29,330 nucleotides of DNA, from the NCBI GenBank assembly GCA_017405115.1, contig JAFRBA010000255.1:1-29330 (forward strand), read 5' to 3'. A program made the position numbers and the translations under genes. Source of the DNA: Kiritimatiellia bacterium (GTDB taxonomy: Bacteria > Verrucomicrobiota > Kiritimatiellia > RFP12 > UBA1067). Shown here in pieces: positions 21,893 through 29,330 of this stretch. How positions within the stretch are numbered: position 1 is the first letter of the stretch; each line of letters begins with the position of its first letter. The notes beneath the pieces are model-generated. The model made no database searches. It saw only the letters and a program-made list of their open reading frames with translations, and was not told the DNA's origin.

Positions 21893-23979
21893 AGCTTAAG
21901 CCTCCCGAGCGGCTGGATGTTGATCTCGGCGCTCAGCTCCTGGAACGAGAGCACCGGTAGCTCGTAGTAGTCCTTCTCGATCATCTTGCGGAAGAACCTC
22001 CGGATGTCCACCGAGACGATCACGACGGGCTTCTGTGGAATGCGCTCGAGGTCGCCGACGGAGCGCTTCACGACGGCCAGGATGGACCGGACGGTCGCGG
22101 GGTCCATCGCCAGGTAGCTCCCGCTGGACGTCTGGCGGACGGCCTTGCGTATCTTCTCCTCGAGCGCGGGGTCGAGGAGGTACGCGGCGACGATGTTCTG
22201 CCCGCCGGAGTACTTGTAGGAGATGTAGCGGGACAGGGCGGAGCGGACGTATTCCACGAGCAGCACGGTGTCCTTCTCCTTCTGCCCCCACTCGATGAGC
22301 GTCTGCGTTATGCGCTTCAGGTCGCGTATGCAGATGCCCTCCTGGACGAGGCGCTGCAGGACGTCCGTTATCTTCTGGAGCGGCAGCACGCGCTGGACCT
22401 CGCGCACAAGCTCCGGCGCCTCCTTCTCCATGTGGTCGAACAGCAGACGGGTCTCCTGGAGGGAGAGGAATTCGTTGGCGTAGCGCCGCAGCACGCTCGA
22501 GAGGTGGTAAGAGAGCACCCCGCCGATGTCCAGCGAGCGGATACCGCTCTCGTCGAGCCGGGGCTTGTCCTCGGCCTTCACCCAGCACGTCTCGTGCCCG
22601 GAGAGGAACGGCTTGCCGCTCTCGAAGGACACGCCGGTGGCGGAGAGGTTCTCGGGGTCCTCGAGGGCGAAGACATGGCCCTTCAGCAGGACGCCCTCGG
22701 AGACTGGCACCTCGTTCACCAGGATGCGGTAGCGCCCGCCCTTGAGGGCCGGGTCGAGGCTCAGGTTGATGCCGGGGAACGGCACGCCGAGGTCGTGGTA
22801 GAGCGCGCGGCGCACGGACATGATCTGCCCGTTGAGCTCGTCGTAGGAAAGCGCGCCGCGGATGTCGGCGTCGATGTCCACGGTGAGCGGCGTGACCATC
22901 GAGAAGTCATCGCCGTCCTTCTTCTTCGGCTTCGGCTGCGCGCCCTCCGACGGCGCGGCGGCGGCCAGGGGGTCCTCGGCCTTCGCCCGGCGGGCGGCGG
23001 TTATCTTCGCCTTGAGCATCAGGCTGTAGCCGACGGCCGCGACGAGGGCCGCGAGGCCGAATATCTGGATCTTCGGGAAGCCCGGGATGAGGCCGATGGC
23101 CACGAGCATGAGCGCGCCCAGCAATATCGCCTTGGGCTGGGCGAAGAACTGGTCGACGATGTCCTGCCCGAGGGGCTTGTTGTCGACGTCCCCCACGCGC
23201 GTGACGATGACGCCGGCGGTGATCGAGACGAGGAGCGCGGGGATCTGCGAGACGAGCCCGTCGCCTATCGTCAGGATCGAGTAGGTGCTGACCGCCTTGG
23301 AGACGTCCCAGCCCTTCATGAACGCGCCGATGCAGATGCCGCCGACTATGTTGATCGCGGTCATTATGAGGCCGGCGATTGCGTCGCCCTTGACGAACTT
23401 CATCGCGCCGTCCATCGCGCCGTACAGCTGGGACTCCTTGGCGAGCTCGTTGCGGCGGGCGCGCGCGGTCTCCTGGTCGATGGCGCCCGCGCGCATGTCC
23501 GCGTCGATCGACATCTGCTTGCCGGGCATGGCGTCGAGAGTGAAGCGCGCCGCCACCTCGGAGACGCGCTCCGCGCCCTTGGCTATGACGACGAACTGCA
23601 CGATCGTTATGACGAGGAATATCACCGCGCCCACCACGAAGTTGCCGCCCACCACGAAGTTGCCGAACGTGTAGATGATCTCGCCCGCGTCGGCCTTGAG
23701 CAGGATGAGCCGCGTCGTGGTGACGTTCAGCGCGAGGCGGTAGAGCGTGGTGAACAGGAGCATCGACGGGAACGTCGAGAACGCCAGCGCACGCGGCAGG
23801 TAGAGCGAAAGCATCAGCATCACCGTCGAGATCGTCAGGTTGACGGAGATGAGCAGGTCGACTACCGGCGTCGGCAGCGGAACGATCAGCAGGCCGATTA
23901 TGAAGACGACCAGGACGGCGAGCACGAGGTCGCCGAACCGGCTTATGGCGTTGGACAAGTTGGCGAGTCTGCTTCCCAT
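21889..23979 (-). CDS. sctV: Major export gate protein SctV
   Basis: A 696-residue export-gate protein (FlhA/YscV family), which forms a nonameric ring that takes up substrates and uses the proton gradient. The N-terminal ~330 residues contain about eight hydrophobic helices (LVLAVLVVFIIGLLIVPLPT, NFVVGAVIFLVITIVQFVVI) and the family signature region RFTLDAMPGKQMSIDADMRAG. The C-terminal ~340 residues form the cytoplasmic domain (DIDADIRGALSYDEL, GICIRDLKRITQTL, PVVIVSVDIRRFFRKMI). The ATG at 23979 shares its A with the sctX stop (TGATG). Confidence 0.96.
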   Translation of the reverse strand: MGSRLANLSNAISRFGDLVLAVLVVFIIGLLIVPLPTPVVDLLISVNLTISTVMLMLSLYLPRALAFSTFPSMLLFTTLYRLALNVTTTRLILLKADAGEIIYTFGNFVVGGNFVVGAVIFLVITIVQFVVIAKGAERVSEVAARFTLDAMPGKQMSIDADMRAGAIDQETARARRNELAKESQLYGAMDGAMKFVKGDAIAGLIMTAINIVGGICIGAFMKGWDVSKAVSTYSILTIGDGLVSQIPALLVSITAGVIVTRVGDVDNKPLGQDIVDQFFAQPKAILLGALMLVAIGLIPGFPKIQIFGLAALVAAVGYSLMLKAKITAARRAKAEDPLAAAAPSEGAQPKPKKKDGDDFSMVTPLTVDIDADIRGALSYDELNGQIMSVRRALYHDLGVPFPGINLSLDPALKGGRYRILVNEVPVSEGVLLKGHVFALEDPENLSATGVSFESGKPFLSGHETCWVKAEDKPRLDESGIRSLDIGGVLSYHLSSVLRRYANEFLSLQETRLLFDHMEKEAPELVREVQRVLPLQKITDVLQRLVQEGICIRDLKRITQTLIEWGQKEKDTVLLVEYVRSALSRYISYKYSGGQNIVAAYLLDPALEEKIRKAVRQTSSGSYLAMDPATVRSILAVVKRSVGDLERIPQKPVVIVSVDIRRFFRKMIEKDYYELPVLSFQELSAEINIQPLGRLKL

Positions 23980-24365
23980 CACGTCTCCAAAAGCGCCATG
24001 CGGTAGTGTTCGAAGAGGTCGGCGTCCGCCAGCAGGGACGCTATCTCGTGCGCCGCGGCGTCGGCGGCCTCGGTATGCCGACCGCGGAGCGCGTCCAGAG
24101 TGTCGCGCGCGGCCTGCCCGAAGCCGGACGTCGTGCGCAGCAGCGTCGGGCTGTCCGCGACAAGCGCCCGCGCCACGTCGTCGCCCACGCTGCGGTCCGA
24201 GGGGAACAGCTCGTCTATGGCCTGCGTCACCGTCGTCGAGCCGGGCATGAGGGGCTTCTGCGCCGTGCCGGCGGCGGGGTCGGCCATGACCTCGGCGTAG
24301 TCGGCCCTGCCTATGCCCGTGTCGAAGCTTATCGGCTGCGTTGTGCGCGAGATGCCAATGTTCAT
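23979..24365 (-). CDS. SctX-like early export substrate
   Basis: A 128-residue protein from the ATG at 24365, which overlaps the upstream chaperone stop as ATGA. The N-terminal half is polar and probably disordered. The C-terminal half is helical, with AIDELFPSDRSVGDDVAR, GFGQAARDTLDALRG and AAHEIASLLADADLFEHYRM. This resembles YscX, which has LYP followed by an aspartate/serine turn, the TL-x-L helix and a C-terminal L-rich helix. YscX binds YscY and SctV. Its place next to sctV supports the call, but sequence identity is low. Confidence 0.55.
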   Translation of the reverse strand: MNIGISRTTQPISFDTGIGRADYAEVMADPAAGTAQKPLMPGSTTVTQAIDELFPSDRSVGDDVARALVADSPTLLRTTSGFGQAARDTLDALRGRHTEAADAAAHEIASLLADADLFEHYRMALLET

Positions 24366-24742
24366 CTGCCGCCTCCGATCTCCGTGACCGCCCGCCACAG
24401 CTGCGAGAACGCCGCGCTGATCGCCGGCGTCGTAACCTCCCTGGCCGCAAGGCGCACCGCGAACACCGCGCGGCCGGTCTTCGCGCGCCAGCCGCTACGC
24501 AGCCGGAACGCGCTGCGCGAGTCGGGATGCGCCGCCGCAAGCACGCACCTCAGGGTCTCGGCGTCGCCGGCGGCAGGCACGGTGGCGACCACCGCAAGCG
24601 CGTCCCCGGCGTACTCGAAGCGCAGCGACACGCCGTTCTCGAACTTGACGGCCGCGACGCCGTTCTCGTTGAGCGAGAAGTCGCGCAGGCCCGCGGAACG
24701 GCCGAACTCCCGGACGGGGGCCTCTATCCATGCGGGCGTCAT
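24362..24742 (-). CDS. Type III secretion chaperone, CesT/YscB-like
   Basis: A 126-residue protein with the class I chaperone pattern: an N-terminal helix (WIEAPVREFGRSAGL), a strand pair (GVAAVKFENGVSLRFEYAGD), a strand (ALAVVATVP) and a closing helix (AISAAFSQLWRAVTEI). It lies directly after sctW with a 4-nt overlap. In Yersinia the gatekeeper YopN needs the chaperones YscB and SycN, so this is probably a SctW chaperone. The longer open frame upstream to 25255 is only the shadow of sctW. Confidence 0.65.
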   Translation of the reverse strand: MTPAWIEAPVREFGRSAGLRDFSLNENGVAAVKFENGVSLRFEYAGDALAVVATVPAAGDAETLRCVLAAAHPDSRSAFRLRSGWRAKTGRAVFAVRLAAREVTTPAISAAFSQLWRAVTEIGGGR

Positions 24743-25923
24743 GCGGTCTCCTCCCTGTCCTCGTCTTCCTCCTCCACCTCGCGCATCACGAGCCCGTCGA
24801 GATGCTCCTGCGCGGAATCCACGAGCTGCTGCCGGGCCGACTCGCGGGCGAACAGCCTCGGCGAAAGCCGGCGGAAGAGCCGGATGAGCTCGCGGGAGAA
24901 GTCCATCTGCGCCAGGAGCCGCGCTATCCCGCAGTCGGATATGAGCGCGGCGATCACGGCAGGCGGGACGAACGACTGCTCCGTCATGTCCAGCACGCGG
25001 TCGGCGAGCTGCACCCCGCCGAGCTGGCACGACTCCCCGAACTGGGCCGTCATGCGGGCGGCAAGCGCCGTGAGGTCGTCGAGCACCGTCTGGAGCACGT
25101 CGACGCACTGCAGGTCGGTCAGGATGCGCCCGAGCACCGCCGGGTCCATCGAAGGCCGCACGCTCGCCATGTCGGCCCCGCAGCCGGCGATGAGGAACTC
25201 TATGGCGCTCTTCAGGCCCGCCGCGCCCCCAGACGCGAGCAGCGCGCGGAAGCATGCCTGCGGCGACGTGAAGCCCATGACCTCGCCGCGGTACATGTCG
25301 CGCATGGCCTGCATCTCCTCGCCGGAGGTAGCCCGCGAGTTTATCTCCTGCGCGATGTTGAGGCCTGCGCGTATCTCGGGCCCATGCGTCCGCTCAAGCT
25401 GGGCCTGCGCGTCTTGCAGCAGCGAGAAGAGGGCCTTCTCCGACTCGCCGCAGCCCTTCATGAGGATGTCGAGCATCGCGTACTGGTGCGACGGATCAGT
25501 AGAGCCGCGCGCGAGCTCCTTCAGGAATTCCTGGACGTCCGTCCCGCGGCCCTGCTCGATCGCCTGGCGGGCGTTGCGCAGCAGCCGCGCAAGGAACTCC
25601 GGGCCCGGCATGTCCGGAAAAGTCGACTGCCAGACCTCGACCGCCTTGAGGTAGTTCATGCGGGGCCCCTGCATCTCGCCCATGCGCCGCTGGGACACCT
25701 TCTTCTGCGCCTTTTCCTCGAACTGCAGCGAAAGCTCCTCCATCGAGTCCATCAGCTCGGCCATGGGGTCGACCTCGACTGCGAAGGACATGCCGTTGAC
25801 CTTGCCGGTCTCCGGCTGCACGGCATCGGCAGCGTCCTTCCCGGCCGCAATCTCCATCATGCGCGCGGCGTCCGCCCCGTGCGCATACGTCTGGCGCAGC
25901 ATCTGCACGGCGTCGAACGCCAT
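24739..25923 (-). CDS. sctW: Type III secretion gatekeeper SctW
   Basis: A 394-residue gatekeeper (YopN-TyeA/MxiC/InvE/CopN family) that blocks early effector export. It begins MAFDAVQMLRQTYAHGADAA, with a Glu/Gln-rich region near 55-85 (MEELSLQFEEKAQKKVSQRR) that matches the conserved start of the HrpJ/YopN domain. The helical X-bundle follows (DMPGPEFLARLLRNARQAI, DPSHQYAMLDILMKGCG, EIRAGLNIAQEINSRA). The C-terminal part probably includes the TyeA-like domain in one chain. The tail is acidic (EVEEEDEDREE). The ATG at 25923 shares its A with the preceding stop codon. Confidence 0.85.
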   Translation of the reverse strand: MAFDAVQMLRQTYAHGADAARMMEIAAGKDAADAVQPETGKVNGMSFAVEVDPMAELMDSMEELSLQFEEKAQKKVSQRRMGEMQGPRMNYLKAVEVWQSTFPDMPGPEFLARLLRNARQAIEQGRGTDVQEFLKELARGSTDPSHQYAMLDILMKGCGESEKALFSLLQDAQAQLERTHGPEIRAGLNIAQEINSRATSGEEMQAMRDMYRGEVMGFTSPQACFRALLASGGAAGLKSAIEFLIAGCGADMASVRPSMDPAVLGRILTDLQCVDVLQTVLDDLTALAARMTAQFGESCQLGGVQLADRVLDMTEQSFVPPAVIAALISDCGIARLLAQMDFSRELIRLFRRLSPRLFARESARQQLVDSAQEHLDGLVMREVEEEDEDREETA

Positions 25924-26537
25924 CAGACGGCCCTCCTTCCGGCGGAACGCGAGAGCGGGCGCTCGGCCGACGACCCCTCGACCCACACTACCGACGGGCC
26001 GTGGAAGTGGAACAGCAGGTCGCGCGGGCCGCGCGGCAGGACGATGTCCATCAGGCGCAGCCTCGGGCAGAAGCCCGTCGGCGACGGCCCGGTCCACGCC
26101 ACCACCGCGTCGGGGCGCACGGAGAGGGTTCCGCCGTCCTCCACCACCATGCGCGCCGTGCGGCTGCGGGTCGCGAACACGACCCAGCCGGACTTGAACT
26201 CGGTGATGCACAGCGCCCCGTGCCTGCTCATCGGGACCGCCTTCAGCAGGGAGGCGCCGGCGCGGGCCCCGGCCGGCGCGACGAGGATCTTGCCGGAAAC
26301 CGCGGAGATAGGCGCGGCACACGGCAGAAGCGTCAGGAACGGCCTGTCGGCGGCGGAGCACCTGGCGGTGCCCGTTGTCTCGACAAGGCTGAGCGCGGCC
26401 CTGTCCGGAAGCCGCCATCCGCGGCGACGGCGGCGGGCCGCCTCGCCGAAGTGCGCGGCGGGCTGCGCGGGCCCCATCAGCCAGGAGCCTGCCTCGACCT
26501 CCGCGAAGCCGCCGTCTATTCTAGCCGTCCCGGACAT
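25923..26537 (-). CDS. AIM24-like beta-sandwich protein in T3SS operon
   Basis: A 204-residue protein of unclear role. The C-terminal half reads as successive beta strands (GALCITEFKSGWVVFATRS, ARMVVEDGGTLSVRPDAVVA, DIVLPRGPRDLLFHFHG). It resembles AIM24/TerD-like jelly-roll proteins in the 'GGTLSVRPDAVVAW' segment. The N terminus has a basic stretch, ARRRRRGWRLP. It has no signal peptide, so it should be cytoplasmic. It is embedded between sctC and sctW with a 1-nt overlap to sctW, so its expression is tied to the apparatus. It is not a SpoA-type SctQ. Not a standard T3SS component as far as I know. Confidence 0.55.
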   Translation of the reverse strand: MSGTARIDGGFAEVEAGSWLMGPAQPAAHFGEAARRRRRGWRLPDRAALSLVETTGTARCSAADRPFLTLLPCAAPISAVSGKILVAPAGARAGASLLKAVPMSRHGALCITEFKSGWVVFATRSRTARMVVEDGGTLSVRPDAVVAWTGPSPTGFCPRLRLMDIVLPRGPRDLLFHFHGPSVVWVEGSSAERPLSRSAGRRAV

Positions 26538-26542
26538 CCCAC

Positions 26543-28501
26543 CTAGTCCTCCGGAACCCTCTTGAGCATTTCCTCCGCGGTTTCGCGCTTCGCACGCTCC
26601 TCCTCGAGGCGCGTGCGGGCGCCCTCCACCAGCAGCTTCCAGCCGCGCTTGTCACGGTCCAGCGCGTCGGCCTCGCGGGCCTGGTCGACCTTGCGCATCT
26701 CGGACGCATGCTCGAGCTCGGCCTTGCGGCGTTGGTATATGGCCTCGTCGCGTTCGCGGCGGCGCTCCTGCGTCGCGTCGCGCTCAAGCTTGCGCTGACG
26801 GCGCAGGCGGTCGCTCTCCTCGGCGTCGTCCTCCAGATGCTCGGCCTCGGACACGTCGCGCAGGTGCGTCCCCTGCAGGCGCGCCAGCGCCTCTGTGTCG
26901 AGATCCAATATCTGCGGAGTCAGGATGAAGAGCCTCTGCACCGTCTCCTTGCTCGTGGTAACCCCGCCAAACAGCCAGCCGATCCAGGGAATGTCGCGCA
27001 AGAACGGGATGCCCCACCCCGCGGATTCGTCTATGTCGCGCAGATAGCCGGCGAGCATGATCGACTCGTTCTCGAACACCGCGGTCTGCGTCTGCAACGT
27101 CGACGAGCGGGTCATCGGCATGGAGTCCACGGTGACCGTCTCGAAGCCGCCGTCGTCGAGCTCCAGCGACAGCCAGACCTGGTTGGGCACGTTCGTCTGA
27201 CCCGACGGCACTATGCGCGGCTTGACTATCAGCTCAGTCCCGGCCGAGACCTCCTCCAGCGAGGCGACTTCGGTCCCCACGACGCGCGCGTGGTAGCTCT
27301 GCGAGTCGGACATCCTCGCCGCAAGGTTGTTGACCGTGAGGAGCGTCGTGCGCGAGATGCTCCGCGCCTTCCCCTTCTCCTTCAGCGCCGTCAGGGACGC
27401 ATAGAGGCTGTAGCTCGAGCGGATGCGCGTGAGCGCGCCCGCGAGGCCCATCCCGGCGAGGTCCTCGGGAAGGACGACGTTCGCCGCGTTCTGCCCGATG
27501 GCGCCGGTGTTGTGGCCGCGGCTGCCGCCGTACGAAAGCGACAGCTGCCAGTCGAGCGCGTCCTTCTTCGAGAGCTCGACGACCGTCACCGCGATCTCGA
27601 CGAGCTTCTGCGGCACGTCCAGCTGCCTTATCAGGCCTTCGTACATCGGCAGCCTGGACTTGACGTCCCTGACGATCACGGCGTTGAGGCGGTTCTCCGC
27701 GCGTATGACGGGACGGAAGGCCGCCTCGACCGCCGCCTGCGCCGGCGACTGGTTGGTGGAGGGGCCCGCGCCGACGGCGGAGTCCACCACGCGCCCGCCC
27801 GTCGCGCTGTTCATCATCTCGTCGAGAAGCTGCGCGACGCCCTTTATTGACACGGTCGACTCGGGGCTCGTGACGTGGAAGCTCACGGTGTCCGCCCACG
27901 TGTTCTTGAGCGGGAACATCCGGACCTCGACCTCGTTGAAGGTCCTGAGCTCGCGGAGCTTGTCGGCCTTCGCGATCGTCTCGGCCACGATGGCCACGTA
28001 GCGCGGCGGACCCGACACCATGATCAGCTCGTCGTTCGACGTGGTTCGTATCGGGAAGCGCCGGTCCTCCACGCCGAGCTCTTCGAGCATCTTCCTCACC
28101 TCGCCCGCCTTCATGTACTGCAGGTCGATCAGCAGAGTCTGGATCTCGCCGGCCGAGTAGAGGTAGAGCGCCGCGCCGTCATAGTACCACGTGAAGTTGT
28201 GCACGGTGGCGAGCTTGTCGAGGAACTCGCCCGCCGGGACGTCGCGGAAGTCCCCGGAGAACTCGCCCGCCACGGAATCGGATATCACTATCGAAAGGCC
28301 CTCCGCGACCGCGAAGGTGTTGAGCGCCGTGCGCAGGTCCATGTTCCGCGCCACGAGCGTGTACGACGGGGTCTTCCACGGAATGGACTGCGCGGCCTCC
28401 GCACCGGCGTAGGAGACGCCGCCGAGGCACCAGCCGACCAGGAGCGCGGCGACTCCCATCGCCCGCCCGGCCCCTGCAAACACTCTATGGCTCTTTGACA
28501 T
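26543..28501 (-). CDS. sctC: Outer-membrane secretin SctC with coiled-coil tail
   Basis: Outer-membrane pore of the secretion system (YscC/InvG family). I place the start at the ATG 28501 (652 residues); a GTG at 28507 is also possible. There is a signal peptide of ~35 residues, periplasmic N0/N1/N3-type domains (TLVARNMDLRTALNTFAVAE; EVRMFPLKNTWADTVSF; RPVIRAENRLNAVIVRD) and the secretin core (VPQKLVEIAVTVVELSKKD; NESIMLAGYLRD; GIPFLRDIPWIGWLFG; RLFILTPQIL). Unusually, about 110 further residues follow the core, highly charged and helical (ERDATQERRRERDEAIYQRR), predicting a long coiled coil where most secretins have a short S-domain. It follows a chaperone gene after 8 nt. Confidence 0.94.
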   Translation of the reverse strand: MSKSHRVFAGAGRAMGVAALLVGWCLGGVSYAGAEAAQSIPWKTPSYTLVARNMDLRTALNTFAVAEGLSIVISDSVAGEFSGDFRDVPAGEFLDKLATVHNFTWYYDGAALYLYSAGEIQTLLIDLQYMKAGEVRKMLEELGVEDRRFPIRTTSNDELIMVSGPPRYVAIVAETIAKADKLRELRTFNEVEVRMFPLKNTWADTVSFHVTSPESTVSIKGVAQLLDEMMNSATGGRVVDSAVGAGPSTNQSPAQAAVEAAFRPVIRAENRLNAVIVRDVKSRLPMYEGLIRQLDVPQKLVEIAVTVVELSKKDALDWQLSLSYGGSRGHNTGAIGQNAANVVLPEDLAGMGLAGALTRIRSSYSLYASLTALKEKGKARSISRTTLLTVNNLAARMSDSQSYHARVVGTEVASLEEVSAGTELIVKPRIVPSGQTNVPNQVWLSLELDDGGFETVTVDSMPMTRSSTLQTQTAVFENESIMLAGYLRDIDESAGWGIPFLRDIPWIGWLFGGVTTSKETVQRLFILTPQILDLDTEALARLQGTHLRDVSEAEHLEDDAEESDRLRRQRKLERDATQERRRERDEAIYQRRKAELEHASEMRKVDQAREADALDRDKRGWKLLVEGARTRLEEERAKRETAEEMLKRVPED

Positions 28502-28509
28502 CTTCACGT

Positions 28510-28917
28510 CTACGGTCTGATTACGATTTCATTTATGGCGGGCTCGCTCTCGGAGCCCAGGTCGGTCACGCGCGCCCTCCACCAGTCGCACGAATCCATG
28601 AAAGACTCGAAGAACCGACGAAGCGCCTGCGCGCCCGCCGAGCCAGGCGCCTCCTGCCAGAGAAACGGGCTCCCTTCTGACGGAGGCGCGGCAAGCACCG
28701 CCTCCTCGCGCAGCATCCGCCCCACGGCGTAGTCCGCAAGCGCAGGCAGGTCGGAGTCCTTCGCGCCAAGATCGTGCACAAGCCGCACGGAACCCTCCCC
28801 GCTGGACGCGAGGATCTCCTCGCCGTCCACGCGGAATACAAAGGACCGCGCGCCGTCCGGCACCTCGTCCGGATAGTCTATGGCCTTAGCCAGCCTCGAT
28901 ATGACAGTCTGCTCCAT
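28510..28917 (-). CDS. Type III secretion chaperone (CesT family), first gene of operon
   Basis: A 135-residue acidic protein with class I chaperone features: an N-terminal helix (VISRLAKAIDYPDEV), strands (SFVFRVDGEEILASSG; SVRLVHDLGA), then LADYAVGRMLREEAVLAA and a C-terminal helix (ALRRFFESFMDSCDWWRARV). Such proteins bind effectors or translocators before export; the partner is not evident. It is preceded by an extended -10 promoter only 13 nt from its ATG, which implies a leader of a few nt and leaderless-type initiation for the operon. No Shine-Dalgarno sequence is visible. Confidence 0.7.
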   Translation of the reverse strand: MEQTVISRLAKAIDYPDEVPDGARSFVFRVDGEEILASSGEGSVRLVHDLGAKDSDLPALADYAVGRMLREEAVLAAPPSEGSPFLWQEAPGSAGAQALRRFFESFMDSCDWWRARVTDLGSESEPAINEIVIRP

Positions 28918-28930
28918 CAGCTTGGCACAT

Positions 28931-28939
28931 ATTATACCA
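28931..28939 (-). promoter_or_regulatory. Extended -10 promoter of the type III secretion operon
   Basis: The minus strand reads TGGTATAAT, with TATAAT at 28936-28931, predicting a start near 28924, about 7 nt before the first ATG. No -35 consensus is seen. It is the only promoter I can support for the 13-kb operon. Confidence 0.7.
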
Positions 28940-29270
28940 TACTGGACGCCCTCTCGTCTTTAACTTTTCAATTTCGGAATTGCACGGTTTTATGAGCCGT
29001 CATTTCTGCAAGGCCGCCAGCGCCGCGTACATGTTCTTTACTGTACACGCATGAGGGCGAGGTTCTTCCTGACCTGCACCTTGACAACCGCCGCGTTGCG
29101 TCCTGTCTGTCCCAGCTGTCCCAGTCGTCCCAGAAAGCCCGCGACTCCTCACATCTGCCGTGACAAGGACGGACATCCTCATCCCTCCCACGCCGCGCCG
29201 ACCTCCCGCTTCATCAATCCTCCCACCTCTCACCCAATAACCATCCGAACAACTCCGCTGACAACCAGTC
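28940..29270. other. Intergenic stretch without supported gene
   Basis: No frame here has a start site, codon pattern and length that I would call a gene. A minus-strand frame without start codon near 29155-29050 ends in NAAVVKVQVRKNLALMRVQ and looks protein-like, so it might be the remnant of an old gene end. A small AATT-TCGG-AATT inverted repeat lies near 28970-28982. Confidence 0.5.
29107..29133. repeat. 9-bp tandem repeat CTGTCCCAG x3
   Basis: Units CTGTCCCAG (29107-29115), CTGTCCCAG (29116-29124) and TCGTCCCAG (29125-29133). A short tandem array in non-coding DNA that could vary in copy number. Confidence 0.8.
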
Positions 29271-29298
29271 AAAAAGGCGGGCGGGCCGAAGCCCGCCC
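29271..29298 (-). terminator. Intrinsic terminator of an unseen upstream gene
   Basis: On the minus strand GGGCGGGC (29298-29291), loop TTCG, then GCCCGCCC (29286-29279), followed by GCC and TTTTT (29275-29271). It faces leftward, so it ends a gene lying beyond the right edge and insulates the type III operon from it. Confidence 0.85.
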
Positions 29299-29311
29299 CC
29301 CGCACAAACCA

Positions 29312-29330
29312 CCCCCCCCCCCCCCCCCCC
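29312..29330. other. Poly-C run at the window end
   Basis: Nineteen C residues in a row finish the sequence. This probably marks a contig end where assembly failed, not a biological boundary. Confidence 0.8.

Noticed and set aside
22432..24006. Long plus-strand frame opposite sctV
   Set aside because: It is the antisense shadow of sctV, caused by its high GC codon bias. The low-complexity Arg/Asp/His composition is not protein-like.
29000..29305. 101-residue minus-strand frame at the right end
   Set aside because: It runs through the terminator and the tandem repeat, has no ribosome binding site, and its composition is that of non-coding GC-rich DNA.

Overview
The window looks like a bacterial chromosome fragment of the Verrucomicrobiota/Kiritimatiellota type. 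This is an inference from three things seen together: short PEP-CTERM proteins ending in VPEPTSG-x-LLLLLG-hydrophobic-RRKRA, a long Ysc/chlamydial-style type III secretion operon, and GC-rich sequence with strong extended -10 promoters (TGnTATAAT) at several transcription units. The right edge is a run of 19 C residues, so it is probably a contig end.

Region 1 (1-1693, leftward): a GIY-YIG protein, then umuD and umuC overlapping by 4 nt. UmuC is cut short: its last codons are made of TTCCTGATAA repeats, including a perfect 20-bp palindrome. Region 2 (1694-4593, leftward): REP-like hairpins, then a three-gene operon. It encodes two membrane proteins that share a small N-terminal domain and a secreted protein between them, driven by an extended -10 promoter at 4588.

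Region 3 (4689-11930): a duplicated, internally inverted gene cluster. Two unrelated gene types, here called A (two internal ~115-residue repeats, 'SANTVGY' start) and B (PEP-CTERM protein with signal peptide), form the order A1>B1> <B2<A2 <Int | A3>B3> <B4<A4. Each half is about 3.05 kb with a shared bidirectional terminator in the centre. A tyrosine recombinase gene sits between the halves. Three A copies share a 101-nt block with no differences, while the coding sequence after it has many silent differences. None of the A copies has a convincing signal peptide, and A1 has no start codon ahead of the block. This resembles a cassette store for variation of a surface or secreted product.

Region 4 (11984-15203) is the most unusual part. 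A 1030-residue protein is clearly related to Cas12a: it has KTLRFE at the N terminus, RNY...FDN...GW, LFLFEL, EFYVRK, RFTECKFF and GGIMRGYQL. It has lost most of the REC lobe, the pre-crRNA-processing loop, the bridge helix and the RuvC catalytic residues, contains what looks like a tandem second copy of the WED/RuvC-like core, and ends in a SHOCT-like domain. Directly upstream, behind a perfect extended -10 promoter, is a solitary Cas12a-type direct-repeat hairpin (TAGTTTCTACT-TCCG-GTAGAT). It is nested in the loop of a 12-bp GC-rich stem followed by TTTT. No CRISPR array is visible. The simplest reading is a domesticated, catalytically dead Cas12a relative with its own single guide-like or regulatory RNA.

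Region 5 (15275-15650): tmRNA (ssrA) on the minus strand with tag ANNDYALAA and its own extended -10 promoter. Region 6 (15692-28936, leftward): a 17-gene type III secretion operon, in transcription order chaperone, sctC, AIM24-like gene, sctW, chaperone, sctX, sctV, sctD, sctE, sctF, sctG, sctI, sctJ, sctY, sctK, sctL, sctN. Most junctions overlap by 1-13 nt. It encodes the secretin, inner rings, export gate, needle, rod, gatekeeper, chaperones and ATPase, but sctQ and sctR/S/T/U are not in the window. Region 7 (28937-29330) has no supported gene, only a 9-bp tandem repeat and a leftward terminator of an unseen upstream gene.
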